NCBI GenBank assembly: GCA_002085385.1
Contig: NATO01000050.1
Coordinates: 1 to 8,325 of the forward strand
Length of the DNA stretch: 8,325 nucleotides
Direction: 5' to 3'
DNA from: a candidate division Zixibacteria bacterium 4484_93
GTDB taxonomy: Bacteria; UBP14; UBA6098; 4484-93
Every line of letters starts with the position of its first letter. The first letter of the stretch is position 1. Below the pieces are notes generated by a model that saw only the letters and a list, made by a program, of their open reading frames with translations, did not search any database and was not told the DNA's origin. Both the position numbers and the translations under genes were made by a program. Shown here in pieces: positions 1-5,445 of this stretch.

Positions 1-1206
1 ATATTTTCCCTTCCGCGGATACTGACAGCTGCATTTTCGCCTGTTTTCCTTGGGAGGGATTCGCTCGTCTGCATTGTTTTCTCGGAGATGAACTATTCAC
101 TTTACAAGCGCGATATTCCCGATTCTCTTGAATTTCTTGGTATGATTAGGTATCTTCCCACCGATACTTCTTTCTGGGAGCCGTCTTCTGTGGGTGATAG
201 TTCGCTTGCGTTGTCGCCGGTGGGTTATAAGCCGAAGTTCTCGCTCGATATTGCACAGGGAACGATGACGACCGATGCAGCGATGCAATCGGGAGGTGGT
301 ATCGAGGGTATGTTCTCCGATATGCTCGGTGACCATCGGATATTCTTTCTCGTCTATGACCAGGCGCAGCGGTGGAGCGATATTCTTAGCCAGTTCAACA
401 TAATGGTTCAGTATGCGAACCAGAAGAAGCGTCCCAACTGGGGTGTTGGAGCGTATCGTCTGTTTGATTACTACTACAACCGCATAGAGGGTGGGTTTGA
501 GGAGGAGAATGTCGGGCTTTCTTTTTCTGTCAGCTATCCATTCACGAGGTTCTCTCGCATTGCAGGAAACACATTCGCCCGATACTCATCGAGGGATTAC
601 TACGAAGAAAAGAGAAAAGGCTACTTTATCAGTCAGAACATATCGCTGGTCTACGACAATTCGCTCTGGTGGACGACGGGACCGATAGACGGTAGTCGAA
701 CTAATCTGACTGTTGGTGCAGCTATGGATACGAAAACAGGCAATCTGAGTTCGGTTCTTCTCTCCCTCGATACAAGGAGATATTTCAGGCTTACCCGTCA
801 TAGCTGTTTTGCTACCCGACTTGTTGGAAGGACATCTTTCGGTGATGAGCCTGAGAGGTTTTATATGGGAGGAACCTGGAGCTTCCGGGGCTATCCGATG
901 TATTATTTCTACGGTAGGAATTCTGTCCTTCTGAACGCCGAGTTCCGCTTTCCACTCTTCAGGCGGATTGTTCTCGGTCTGCCGTTCGGTGATATGAAGC
1001 TCGGAGGGATAAATTCTGCGATATTCTTCGATACAGGCAATGTCTGGGAGGATAAGTTCGATGGGCTTCTCTGCACAGCCGGTGTCGGCTTCAGAACCAA
1101 TCTCGGTGGATACACGGTGTTGAGGCTGGATTTTGCCTGGCGCTCCGACTACCACAGGGTTGACCCGTGGACATACTTCGATATATTCTTCGGCTGGGAT
1201 TTCTGA
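1..1206 (+). CDS. C-terminal part of an Omp85/BamA-type outer-membrane protein with a preceding propeller-like segment (5' partial)
   Basis: The reading frame is open to base 1 with no stop, so the gene begins upstream; the ATG at 88 is an internal methionine. The first ~45 residues (…AAFSPVFLGRDSL… to …SLYKRDI) have the pattern of a PD40/TolB-type beta-propeller blade. The rest is a beta-barrel rich in alternating aromatic and charged residues. The segment around 862-900 reads FYMGGTWSFRGY; its RGY (886-894) matches the conserved Omp85 barrel motif. Next come barrel strands (NAEFRFPLF, AIFFDTGNVWE, GVGFRTNLGGYTVLRLDFAW). The protein ends FFGWDF, and a C-terminal aromatic residue is typical of BAM-inserted barrels. 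It should therefore lie in the outer membrane. Family knowledge: propeller plus surface-antigen (D15) barrel fusions occur in several FCB and candidate phyla, where their cargo is unknown. The barrel call is firm, the propeller call moderate because only one blade is visible, and the biological role is unknown. Confidence 0.8.
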   Translation: MFSLPRILTAAFSPVFLGRDSLVCIVFSEMNYSLYKRDIPDSLEFLGMIRYLPTDTSFWEPSSVGDSSLALSPVGYKPKFSLDIAQGTMTTDAAMQSGGGIEGMFSDMLGDHRIFFLVYDQAQRWSDILSQFNIMVQYANQKKRPNWGVGAYRLFDYYYNRIEGGFEEENVGLSFSVSYPFTRFSRIAGNTFARYSSRDYYEEKRKGYFISQNISLVYDNSLWWTTGPIDGSRTNLTVGAAMDTKTGNLSSVLLSLDTRRYFRLTRHSCFATRLVGRTSFGDEPERFYMGGTWSFRGYPMYYFYGRNSVLLNAEFRFPLFRRIVLGLPFGDMKLGGINSAIFFDTGNVWEDKFDGLLCTAGVGFRTNLGGYTVLRLDFAWRSDYHRVDPWTYFDIFFGWDF

Positions 1207-1229
1207 TGTAGGGATATATCAGAAATTCC
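1196..1229 (+). terminator. 12-bp hairpin across the stop codon of the outer-membrane protein gene
   Basis: Bases 1196-1207 (GGGATTTCTGAT) pair with 1218-1229 (ATCAGAAATTCC) over 12 positions, with one G-T pair and no mismatch, around a 10-base loop. The stop codon TGA (1204-1206) is inside the left arm. No clear T-run follows, so this is not a canonical intrinsic terminator. It could stabilise the 3' end of the upstream mRNA, act as a weak terminator, or be a protein-binding site, because its right arm abuts the candidate promoter of the next gene. Confidence 0.4.
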
Positions 1230-1260
1230 TTGCCAAGCATCAATAATTTGTTAATATGAT
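1230..1260 (+). promoter_or_regulatory. Candidate sigma-70-type promoter for the isomerase-nucleotidyltransferase pair
   Basis: TTGCCA (1230-1235) is followed after 16 bases by TAATAT (1252-1257), or after 19 bases by TATGAT (1255-1260). These match the -35 and -10 consensus well and lie in the AT-rich 84-base gap before the TTG-started gene. This gap is where a new transcription unit would be expected. The call rests on consensus matching alone, and the spacing choice is ambiguous. Confidence 0.35.
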
Positions 1261-1274
1261 AGGTTTAATTTTGA

Positions 1275-1283
1275 AAGGGAGGT
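1275..1283 (+). promoter_or_regulatory. Ribosome binding site that fixes the TTG start at 1291
   Basis: AAGGGAGGT is a strong Shine-Dalgarno match ending 7 bases before the TTG at 1291. The first in-frame ATG (1336) lies within the protein and has no comparable site at the right distance, so the non-ATG start is well supported. Confidence 0.7.
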
Positions 1284-1290
1284 TATAGGG

Positions 1291-2352
1291 TTGCTGAATG
1301 ACCTGGAACTGTATTCAGAGGTTGACCAGGGCGGTATGGCAAAGCTTCTTATGCAGTTTTACCAGCAGTTTGATACAGGTGTCGAGCTTGCCCGAAAGGT
1401 TGACCTGACAGCTTTTGCCGGATATGAGATTTACAATATACTTCTCTGTGGAATGGGCGGTTCTGCGATAGGTGGTGACCTTCTGCGGGCGTATCTTTTC
1501 GACGAGCTTCCCATCCCGATGTATATCAACCGCGACTACGACATCCCTGGCTTTGTGGACGAGCATACGCTCGTCATCGGCTCGAGCTATTCCGGCAACA
1601 CGGAAGAGAGCATCTCATCGTTTATGAAGGCAAAGGATAGAGGAGCGCTTCTTTTTGCCATATCGACTGGCGGGAAGCTCATCGGGATTGCAAACTCTCT
1701 TGGTGTTCCATATCTTAAGATACCATCAGGTCTTCCACCGAGGGCGGCGCTCGGCTATTCGTTTATCCCGCTGCTCGGCGTGTTCATCAGGCTGGGATAT
1801 GCTCGCGACCACTGGGCGGATATAAAATCGACGGCGAGACTGCTGAAAAATAGAGCAGAGAAGTTTTCCCCGTCTGTTCCCGACAATCCAGCAAAGAAAC
1901 TTGCCACCCGCATCTTTGGAAAGCTACCGTTGATATATAGCTCGACGAGATATTTCGATGTCGTCGGGACACGCTTCCGAGGTCAGATAAACGAGAACGC
2001 AAAGATGCTTGCATACTCATCGCTTCTGCCGGAGATGAACCATAATGAGCTTGTTGGTTGGAAACATCTGTTCGAGTTCGGCAAACAGCTTGTTCCTGTG
2101 TTTTTGACCGATAAAGATGATAATCCTCGTGTTCGTTATCGAATGGAGCTAACATCCGATATTATGCGGAGGCTCGGTGTTGAACCAATATTCCTCGAGA
2201 GTCAAGGAGAGAGCCTTCTCGAGCGGATATTTTCCCTCATCCAGCTCGGGGATTTTGCAAGCTACTACCTCGCAATCTTGGCTCGTGAGGACCCCAGACC
2301 CGTGAAGATAATAGACTATTTAAAGACAAGATTGAAGGAATTTAAGGGATGA
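1291..2352 (+). CDS. Bifunctional phosphoglucose/phosphomannose isomerase (SIS-domain family)
   Basis: Expected to interconvert glucose-6-P, fructose-6-P and mannose-6-P in the cytoplasm. At 353 residues it has the usual length for the bacterial/archaeal dual-specificity PGI/PMI family. The first SIS domain has LLCGMGGSAIGGDLL (residues 51-65) and the sugar-phosphate-binding serine/threonine loop SSYSGNTEE (98-106). GLPPRAALGY (147-156) is a hallmark of this subfamily. The second half carries NENAKMLAYSS and PEMNHNELVGW. E235 and H251, 16 residues apart, match the spacing I recall for the catalytic Glu203/His219 pair of the Pyrobaculum enzyme. The C-terminal lysine-bearing helix is present (PVKIIDYLK), but the preceding motif reads DPRPV where I would expect DPTPV. 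The start is TTG with a strong ribosome site. The stop overlaps the next gene's ATG (ATGA), so translation is coupled. In context it probably supplies fructose/mannose phosphates for nucleotide-sugar synthesis and may also serve glycolysis. Confidence 0.9.
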   Translation: MLNDLELYSEVDQGGMAKLLMQFYQQFDTGVELARKVDLTAFAGYEIYNILLCGMGGSAIGGDLLRAYLFDELPIPMYINRDYDIPGFVDEHTLVIGSSYSGNTEESISSFMKAKDRGALLFAISTGGKLIGIANSLGVPYLKIPSGLPPRAALGYSFIPLLGVFIRLGYARDHWADIKSTARLLKNRAEKFSPSVPDNPAKKLATRIFGKLPLIYSSTRYFDVVGTRFRGQINENAKMLAYSSLLPEMNHNELVGWKHLFEFGKQLVPVFLTDKDDNPRVRYRMELTSDIMRRLGVEPIFLESQGESLLERIFSLIQLGDFASYYLAILAREDPRPVKIIDYLKTRLKEFKG

Positions 2353-3344
2353 TAAAGGTAATAATCCCGGCGGCAGGGCTTGGGACTCGGCTTAAACCTT
2401 TCACTCACACGATACCGAAGGCACTTTTGCCTGTTGCAGGTAAGCCGATTATCTCACATATAGTCGACCAGTTCGCGGGGCAGGGGATAGATGATTTTGT
2501 CTTCGTCGTTGGCTATATGGGTCAGAAGATAGAGGAGTATATAAGGGCTAACTATACTATCTCCACGAGCTTTGCCTATCAGGAGGAGTTGCTCGGACTC
2601 GGGTATGCTATTCACCTCGGACTATCCTTTGTGTCTGATGATGATACGGTTGTTATCCTTCTGGGTGATACGATAACCGAGGTGGACTTTTCCAGGATAT
2701 TTGATATTGGTGGAAATGTAATCGGCGTTCATCCGGTTTTAGACCCGAGGCGGTTCGGCATCGTGACAGTGAAGGATGGCAGGATAGTCGAGTTTGTTGA
2801 GAAGCCCGAGCATCCGAGGAGCAATCTTGGCATTGTTGGTCTCTATCTTATTCGGGATACAGCCCTTTTGCGCCGCAGCTTGAGAGAGATTATAGAAACG
2901 AATAAGAAAACGAGGGGGGAGTTCCAACTGACCGATGCACTTGCTATGATGCTATCTTCCGGTGCGGAGTTTTTCCCGTATGAGATATCCGGCTGGTTCG
3001 ACTGTGGCAGTCCGGAGACACTCCTTGAGACGAACAGGCACATACTTGCAACACTTGATAGCTCACCGGCTATCGAGGGCTCGGTTATCATACCGCCCTG
3101 TTTTATTTCTCCCGATGCGGTTGTGAAAAGCTCGATAATTGGTCCCTATGTTTCCGTTGCTGCTGGCTCTTCTGTGGAGGGAAGTATCGTTAGGGATAGC
3201 ATCTTGGCTGAAGCTGTTCATCTTAAGCATTGTCTGCTGGAATCATCTATTCTGGGGACAGGTGCCGAGTTTGTCGGCAGATTTTATAGGCTGAATATGG
3301 GCGATTCCTCTCAGGTAATCCTCGACTGGGGGAAGGAGAAATGA
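2349..3344 (+). CDS. Sugar-phosphate nucleotidyltransferase with C-terminal left-handed beta-helix
   Basis: A 331-residue NDP-sugar pyrophosphorylase that joins a nucleoside triphosphate to a sugar-1-phosphate, releasing pyrophosphate. The Rossmann-like catalytic domain begins with the signature G10-L-G12-T13-R14 and the phosphate-contacting K24 (IPKALLPVAGKP). A metal-binding aspartate lies in LLGDTI (D107). Further family motifs are EFVEKP (148-153), GIVGLYLI (161-168), EFQLTDAL (191-198) and WFDCGSPE (216-223, D218 the second likely metal ligand). From about residue 245, hydrophobic hexapeptide-like repeats (VIIPPCFISPDAVV, SIIGPYVSV, SIVRDSIL) indicate a short beta-helix cap, without a full acetyltransferase domain. 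The overall form resembles long RmlA-like thymidylyltransferases and GMP-type mannose-1-P guanylyltransferases, and sequence alone does not settle nucleotide or sugar. Coupling to a PGI/PMI makes mannose-1-P or glucose-1-P plausible. GAAGGA (2334-2339) lies 9 bases before the ATG. Confidence 0.88.
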   Translation: MIKVIIPAAGLGTRLKPFTHTIPKALLPVAGKPIISHIVDQFAGQGIDDFVFVVGYMGQKIEEYIRANYTISTSFAYQEELLGLGYAIHLGLSFVSDDDTVVILLGDTITEVDFSRIFDIGGNVIGVHPVLDPRRFGIVTVKDGRIVEFVEKPEHPRSNLGIVGLYLIRDTALLRRSLREIIETNKKTRGEFQLTDALAMMLSSGAEFFPYEISGWFDCGSPETLLETNRHILATLDSSPAIEGSVIIPPCFISPDAVVKSSIIGPYVSVAAGSSVEGSIVRDSILAEAVHLKHCLLESSILGTGAEFVGRFYRLNMGDSSQVILDWGKEK

Positions 3345-3391
3345 ACCTGCTCGTGCATTCCGATAATATCGAGGCAAAGAGAGAAAAATAA
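3341..3391 (+). pseudogene. 16-codon stub, possible N-terminal remnant of an amino-DNA-methyltransferase
   Basis: The ATG sits in a 4-base ATGA overlap with the stop of the nucleotidyltransferase, the usual layout for the next gene of an operon. The frame reads MNLLVHSDNIEAKREK and then TAA. The first 12 residues resemble the opening of many site-specific (N4/N6) DNA methyltransferases, which begin with a pattern like NLLIHGDNLEAL before the catalytic DPPY region. After codon 12 the resemblance stops and the DNA turns A-rich. This is what a gene cut off by insertion or deletion would look like. AAGGAG (3333-3338) is only 2 bases from the ATG, which is short for efficient initiation. So short a match may be chance; alternatives are a leader peptide or no gene at all. 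Confidence 0.35.
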
Positions 3392-3396
3392 TAATT

Positions 3397-3401
3397 GAGG
3401 G
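3397..3401 (+). promoter_or_regulatory. Ribosome binding site that fixes the GTG start at 3409
   Basis: GAGGG ends 7 bases before the GTG at 3409. An in-frame TGA (3403-3405) rules out any earlier start. The overlapping ATG at 3402 runs only four codons to a stop in another frame. GTG is therefore the best-supported start of the endonuclease gene. Confidence 0.55.
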
Positions 3402-3408
3402 ATGATTC

Positions 3409-4227
3409 GTGCTTAACTCGAGTTACATTCATGGATTAAACATAGAGAAAAAGAAAAGCAAGCCCGGTTATCCTAAGATATTGGACGAAATTGAGACCAA
3501 GTATAAGAATTGGAGGGGAAAGACAGAAAAACTAAATTCTGAAATCGAGGAGGAACTGAAGAGAAAAGTATTTTTGCTAAATGAGTATAAGGATTATCTC
3601 GATTCGGTATCGAGATATTTCAAGCCTCAGGACAAGCTGAAATCTTCCGTGATTGAAGAGTTTCTTTATCTGCTGTTTAAGGATATTCCAGATTTGGTGG
3701 ATGATTTAAGCAATGAGCTGTTGTTTATGGGGCAAGCGAATGCATATTTGGATCTTTCTTTTGCCCCTAAGAATTTAGCGGATTTTGTCACGAATCCGGG
3801 TGTTTATATAAACCGAAAGAGGCAAGATTTTACAATTTCTAAAAAAGTAAGATGTGTTTTTAGAACAGATAAAAAGGAGGAAAAAGTAGAGTTAATTGTG
3901 CCAGCAGTTGCAATTGAGTGTAAAACATATATTCCCAAGACAATGTTTGACCAGGCAAATTATGAAGCTCAACGTTTAAAAGAAGGCAATCCTTTCGCTC
4001 TCTATGCTATTGTGGCTGAACAAAATGCTTTAAGTAACGATGTTAATCTAAAGAATACCAAAGTCGACGAGATATTTATTTTAAGAAAGCAAAAAAGAAG
4101 TAAACGGAAGAAACCCATCGATTCTGGGGTTGTATCTGATTTGTATGGATTTGTAAAAGACTATCTTAGAGCAGATTGGTTTGATAATGAGAAAGCTACG
4201 GAATTGGGGAGGTTGATAGGTATTTAA
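3409..4227 (+). CDS. Type II restriction endonuclease-like protein, Bpu10I family (PD-(D/E)XK nuclease)
   Basis: A 272-residue protein, expected to cut double-stranded DNA at a specific short site in the cytoplasm. Residues ~20-60 are lysine/glutamate-rich and probably form helices or a coiled coil, followed by FKPQDKLKSSVIEEFLYLLF (~72-91), which resembles the N-terminal part of Bpu10I-family enzymes. The nuclease core is visible: D140 in KRQDFTISKK, then a hydrophobic strand AVAIECKTY with E170 and K172, giving D-X29-E-X-K. After it come KTMFDQANYEAQRLKEGNPFALYAIVAEQ and DEIFILRKQKR, also as I recall from that family. The family assignment is from memory of sequence patterns; the PD-(D/E)XK fold is firmer than the family name. 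Base composition is much more AT-rich than the neighbours, suggesting transfer. No intact methyltransferase or second subunit lies in the window, although known Bpu10I works as a heterodimer with dedicated methyltransferases. The gene appears intact, with no frameshift. Confidence 0.72.
   Translation: MLNSSYIHGLNIEKKKSKPGYPKILDEIETKYKNWRGKTEKLNSEIEEELKRKVFLLNEYKDYLDSVSRYFKPQDKLKSSVIEEFLYLLFKDIPDLVDDLSNELLFMGQANAYLDLSFAPKNLADFVTNPGVYINRKRQDFTISKKVRCVFRTDKKEEKVELIVPAVAIECKTYIPKTMFDQANYEAQRLKEGNPFALYAIVAEQNALSNDVNLKNTKVDEIFILRKQKRSKRKKPIDSGVVSDLYGFVKDYLRADWFDNEKATELGRLIGI
3595..3617. repeat. 9-bp perfect inverted repeat inside the endonuclease gene
   Basis: TATCTCGAT (3595-3603) and ATCGAGATA (3609-3617) are perfect reverse complements around the 5-base spacer TCGGT. 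The repeat lies within codons of the nuclease gene. It could fold as an mRNA hairpin or be a regulator's operator, but one such repeat in a window of this size is not far from chance expectation. Confidence 0.5.
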
Positions 4228-4234
4228 GGAATAG

Positions 4235-4263
4235 GGGACATCTGCCCTGTTTTAATCTAAGAT
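4235..4263 (+). promoter_or_regulatory. Weak candidate promoter for metK
   Basis: GGGACA (4235-4240) and TAAGAT (4258-4263) are separated by 17 bases and match the -35 and -10 consensus at four of six positions each. They lie in the 56-base gap between the AT-rich gene and metK, where the SAM-cycle genes would need their own promoter if the island broke an older operon. Consensus evidence only. Confidence 0.2.
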
Positions 4264-4283
4264 TATGAGAAAGGAGATATAGA

Positions 4284-5423
4284 ATGAACGGTAGGTTTTT
4301 CTTCTCGTCGGAGTCTGTTACCGAGGGTCATCCGGATAAGATAGCTGACCGTATATCCGATGCAATTCTCGATGCTACCCTCGAGCAGGACCCGGACAGC
4401 AGGGTGGCGGTCGAGTCTTTCGTGACTACAGGGCTTGCCTTCATAGGAGGAGAGATAACGACTAAGGCGGTGGTGGAGTTTCCTGCAATAATCAGGAACA
4501 CGATAAGGGATATAGGTTATACCGACCCGCACTGCGGCTTCCACTGGGAAAACTGCTCTGTGGTAACATCGATTCACAAGCAATCCCCGGATATTGCTCT
4601 CGGTGTCGACCGTGACGGTGCAGGTGACCAGGGGATAATGTTCGGCTATGCCTGTCGTGACACGGATGTTTATATGCCGCTTCCGATAATGCTTGCCCAT
4701 AAGCTCGTTGAGAGGCTTGCATTTGTCAGGAAGGAGAAAATAGTTGATTTCCTCCGCCCTGATGGAAAGAGTCAGGTGACAATCGAGTATAACGATTCGA
4801 CACCTGTCAGGGTCGATGCTGTTGTCCTTTCTGCCCAGCATGCCCCGGATGTCTCGTATGAAACGCTCTGTGATGAGTTGAAGCGTGAGGTCATCTTCAA
4901 GGTTATCCCCGAGGAAATGATGGATGAGGATACGAAATTCTACATCAATCCGACAGGTCGGTTCGTGATAGGTGGTCCTATGGCGGACACGGGTCTAACC
5001 GGTCGGAAGACGATAGTCGATACATACGGTGGTTCTGCCCGCAACGGAGGTGGCTGCTTTTCTGGCAAGGACCCGACGAAGGTTGACCGCTCCGCCAGCT
5101 ATATGGCTCGATACATTGCCAAGAACCTTGTTGCAGCCAGAGTAGTTGATAGAGTTGAGCTACAACTCGCTTATGCAATAGGTGTCTCAGAACCTGTCTC
5201 CGTCGCTGTCGATACATTCGGAACAGGGAAACTCCCCGATGAAGAGATAACCAGAATTATTCGGAAGGAATTCCCATTGGCACCTAAGGAGATGATAGAG
5301 TATCTGAAGCTCAAGCGTCCAATATACACAAAAACCTCATCCTACGGTCATTTCGGCAGAGAATTGCCGGAGTTCACCTGGGAGAGAACAGACAGGATTA
5401 AGGATTTGGAAAAATATCTGTGA
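4284..5423 (+). CDS. metK: S-adenosylmethionine synthetase (methionine adenosyltransferase)
   Basis: Makes S-adenosylmethionine from methionine and ATP, releasing phosphate and pyrophosphate, in the cytoplasm. The 379 residues match the bacterial family. The N-terminus FFFSSESVTEGHPDKIADRISDAILD contains the ATP/Mg ligands H16 and D18. GAGDQGIMFGYA (112-123) is family signature 1 and GGGCFSGKDP (255-264) is signature 2, with the conserved lysines of the phosphate-binding loop (K262, K266). TGLTGRKTIVDTYGG (236-250) supplies the Arg-Lys pair. The one unusual residue is N254 in ARNGGG, where a histidine (RHGGG) is nearly universal. AAGGAG (4271-4276) lies 7 bases upstream of the ATG. ahcY follows 22 bases after the stop, forming a SAM production and recycling pair. 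The gap upstream is only 56 bases, too short for a typical SAM riboswitch. Confidence 0.97.
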   Translation: MNGRFFFSSESVTEGHPDKIADRISDAILDATLEQDPDSRVAVESFVTTGLAFIGGEITTKAVVEFPAIIRNTIRDIGYTDPHCGFHWENCSVVTSIHKQSPDIALGVDRDGAGDQGIMFGYACRDTDVYMPLPIMLAHKLVERLAFVRKEKIVDFLRPDGKSQVTIEYNDSTPVRVDAVVLSAQHAPDVSYETLCDELKREVIFKVIPEEMMDEDTKFYINPTGRFVIGGPMADTGLTGRKTIVDTYGGSARNGGGCFSGKDPTKVDRSASYMARYIAKNLVAARVVDRVELQLAYAIGVSEPVSVAVDTFGTGKLPDEEITRIIRKEFPLAPKEMIEYLKLKRPIYTKTSSYGHFGRELPEFTWERTDRIKDLEKYL

Positions 5424-5445
5424 AACAAAGATTTAAGGAGAGGAA

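Larger units (their letters stand above)
3376..4260. other. AT-rich island, probably horizontally acquired
   Basis: Sampled 60-base lines in the island are about 33% GC (3421-3480) and 27% GC (3841-3900), against 50% (3001-3060) and 48% (4921-4980) in the flanking genes. The endonuclease gene uses AAA/AAG, TTT and ATT codons heavily, unlike its neighbours. The left edge is placed where the stub's reading frame changes character, and the right edge just before the metK ribosome site. I found no direct repeats, integrase or transposase at the edges, so the mode of entry is unknown and the edges are approximate. Confidence 0.55.

Noticed and set aside
586..1155. 189-codon open frame on the minus strand
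   Set aside because: It lies wholly opposite the outer-membrane barrel gene, and its translation has no recognisable domain; it mirrors the codon bias of the real gene.
3402..3416. ATG start overlapping the restriction gene start
   Set aside because: It encodes only four codons (MIRA) before TAA, and the GTG at 3409 in another frame is well placed after GAGGG.
4233..4254. Intrinsic terminator after the restriction gene
   Set aside because: AGGG and CCCT can pair around an 8-base loop before GTTTT, but a 4-bp stem is too weak to call.
4228..4283. SAM riboswitch upstream of metK
   Set aside because: Only 56 bases separate the genes, less than any SAM riboswitch plus expression platform needs, and no matching stem pattern is visible.
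4263..4841. 192-codon minus-strand frame opposite metK
   Set aside because: The metK frame is unambiguous and the antisense translation has no recognisable features.
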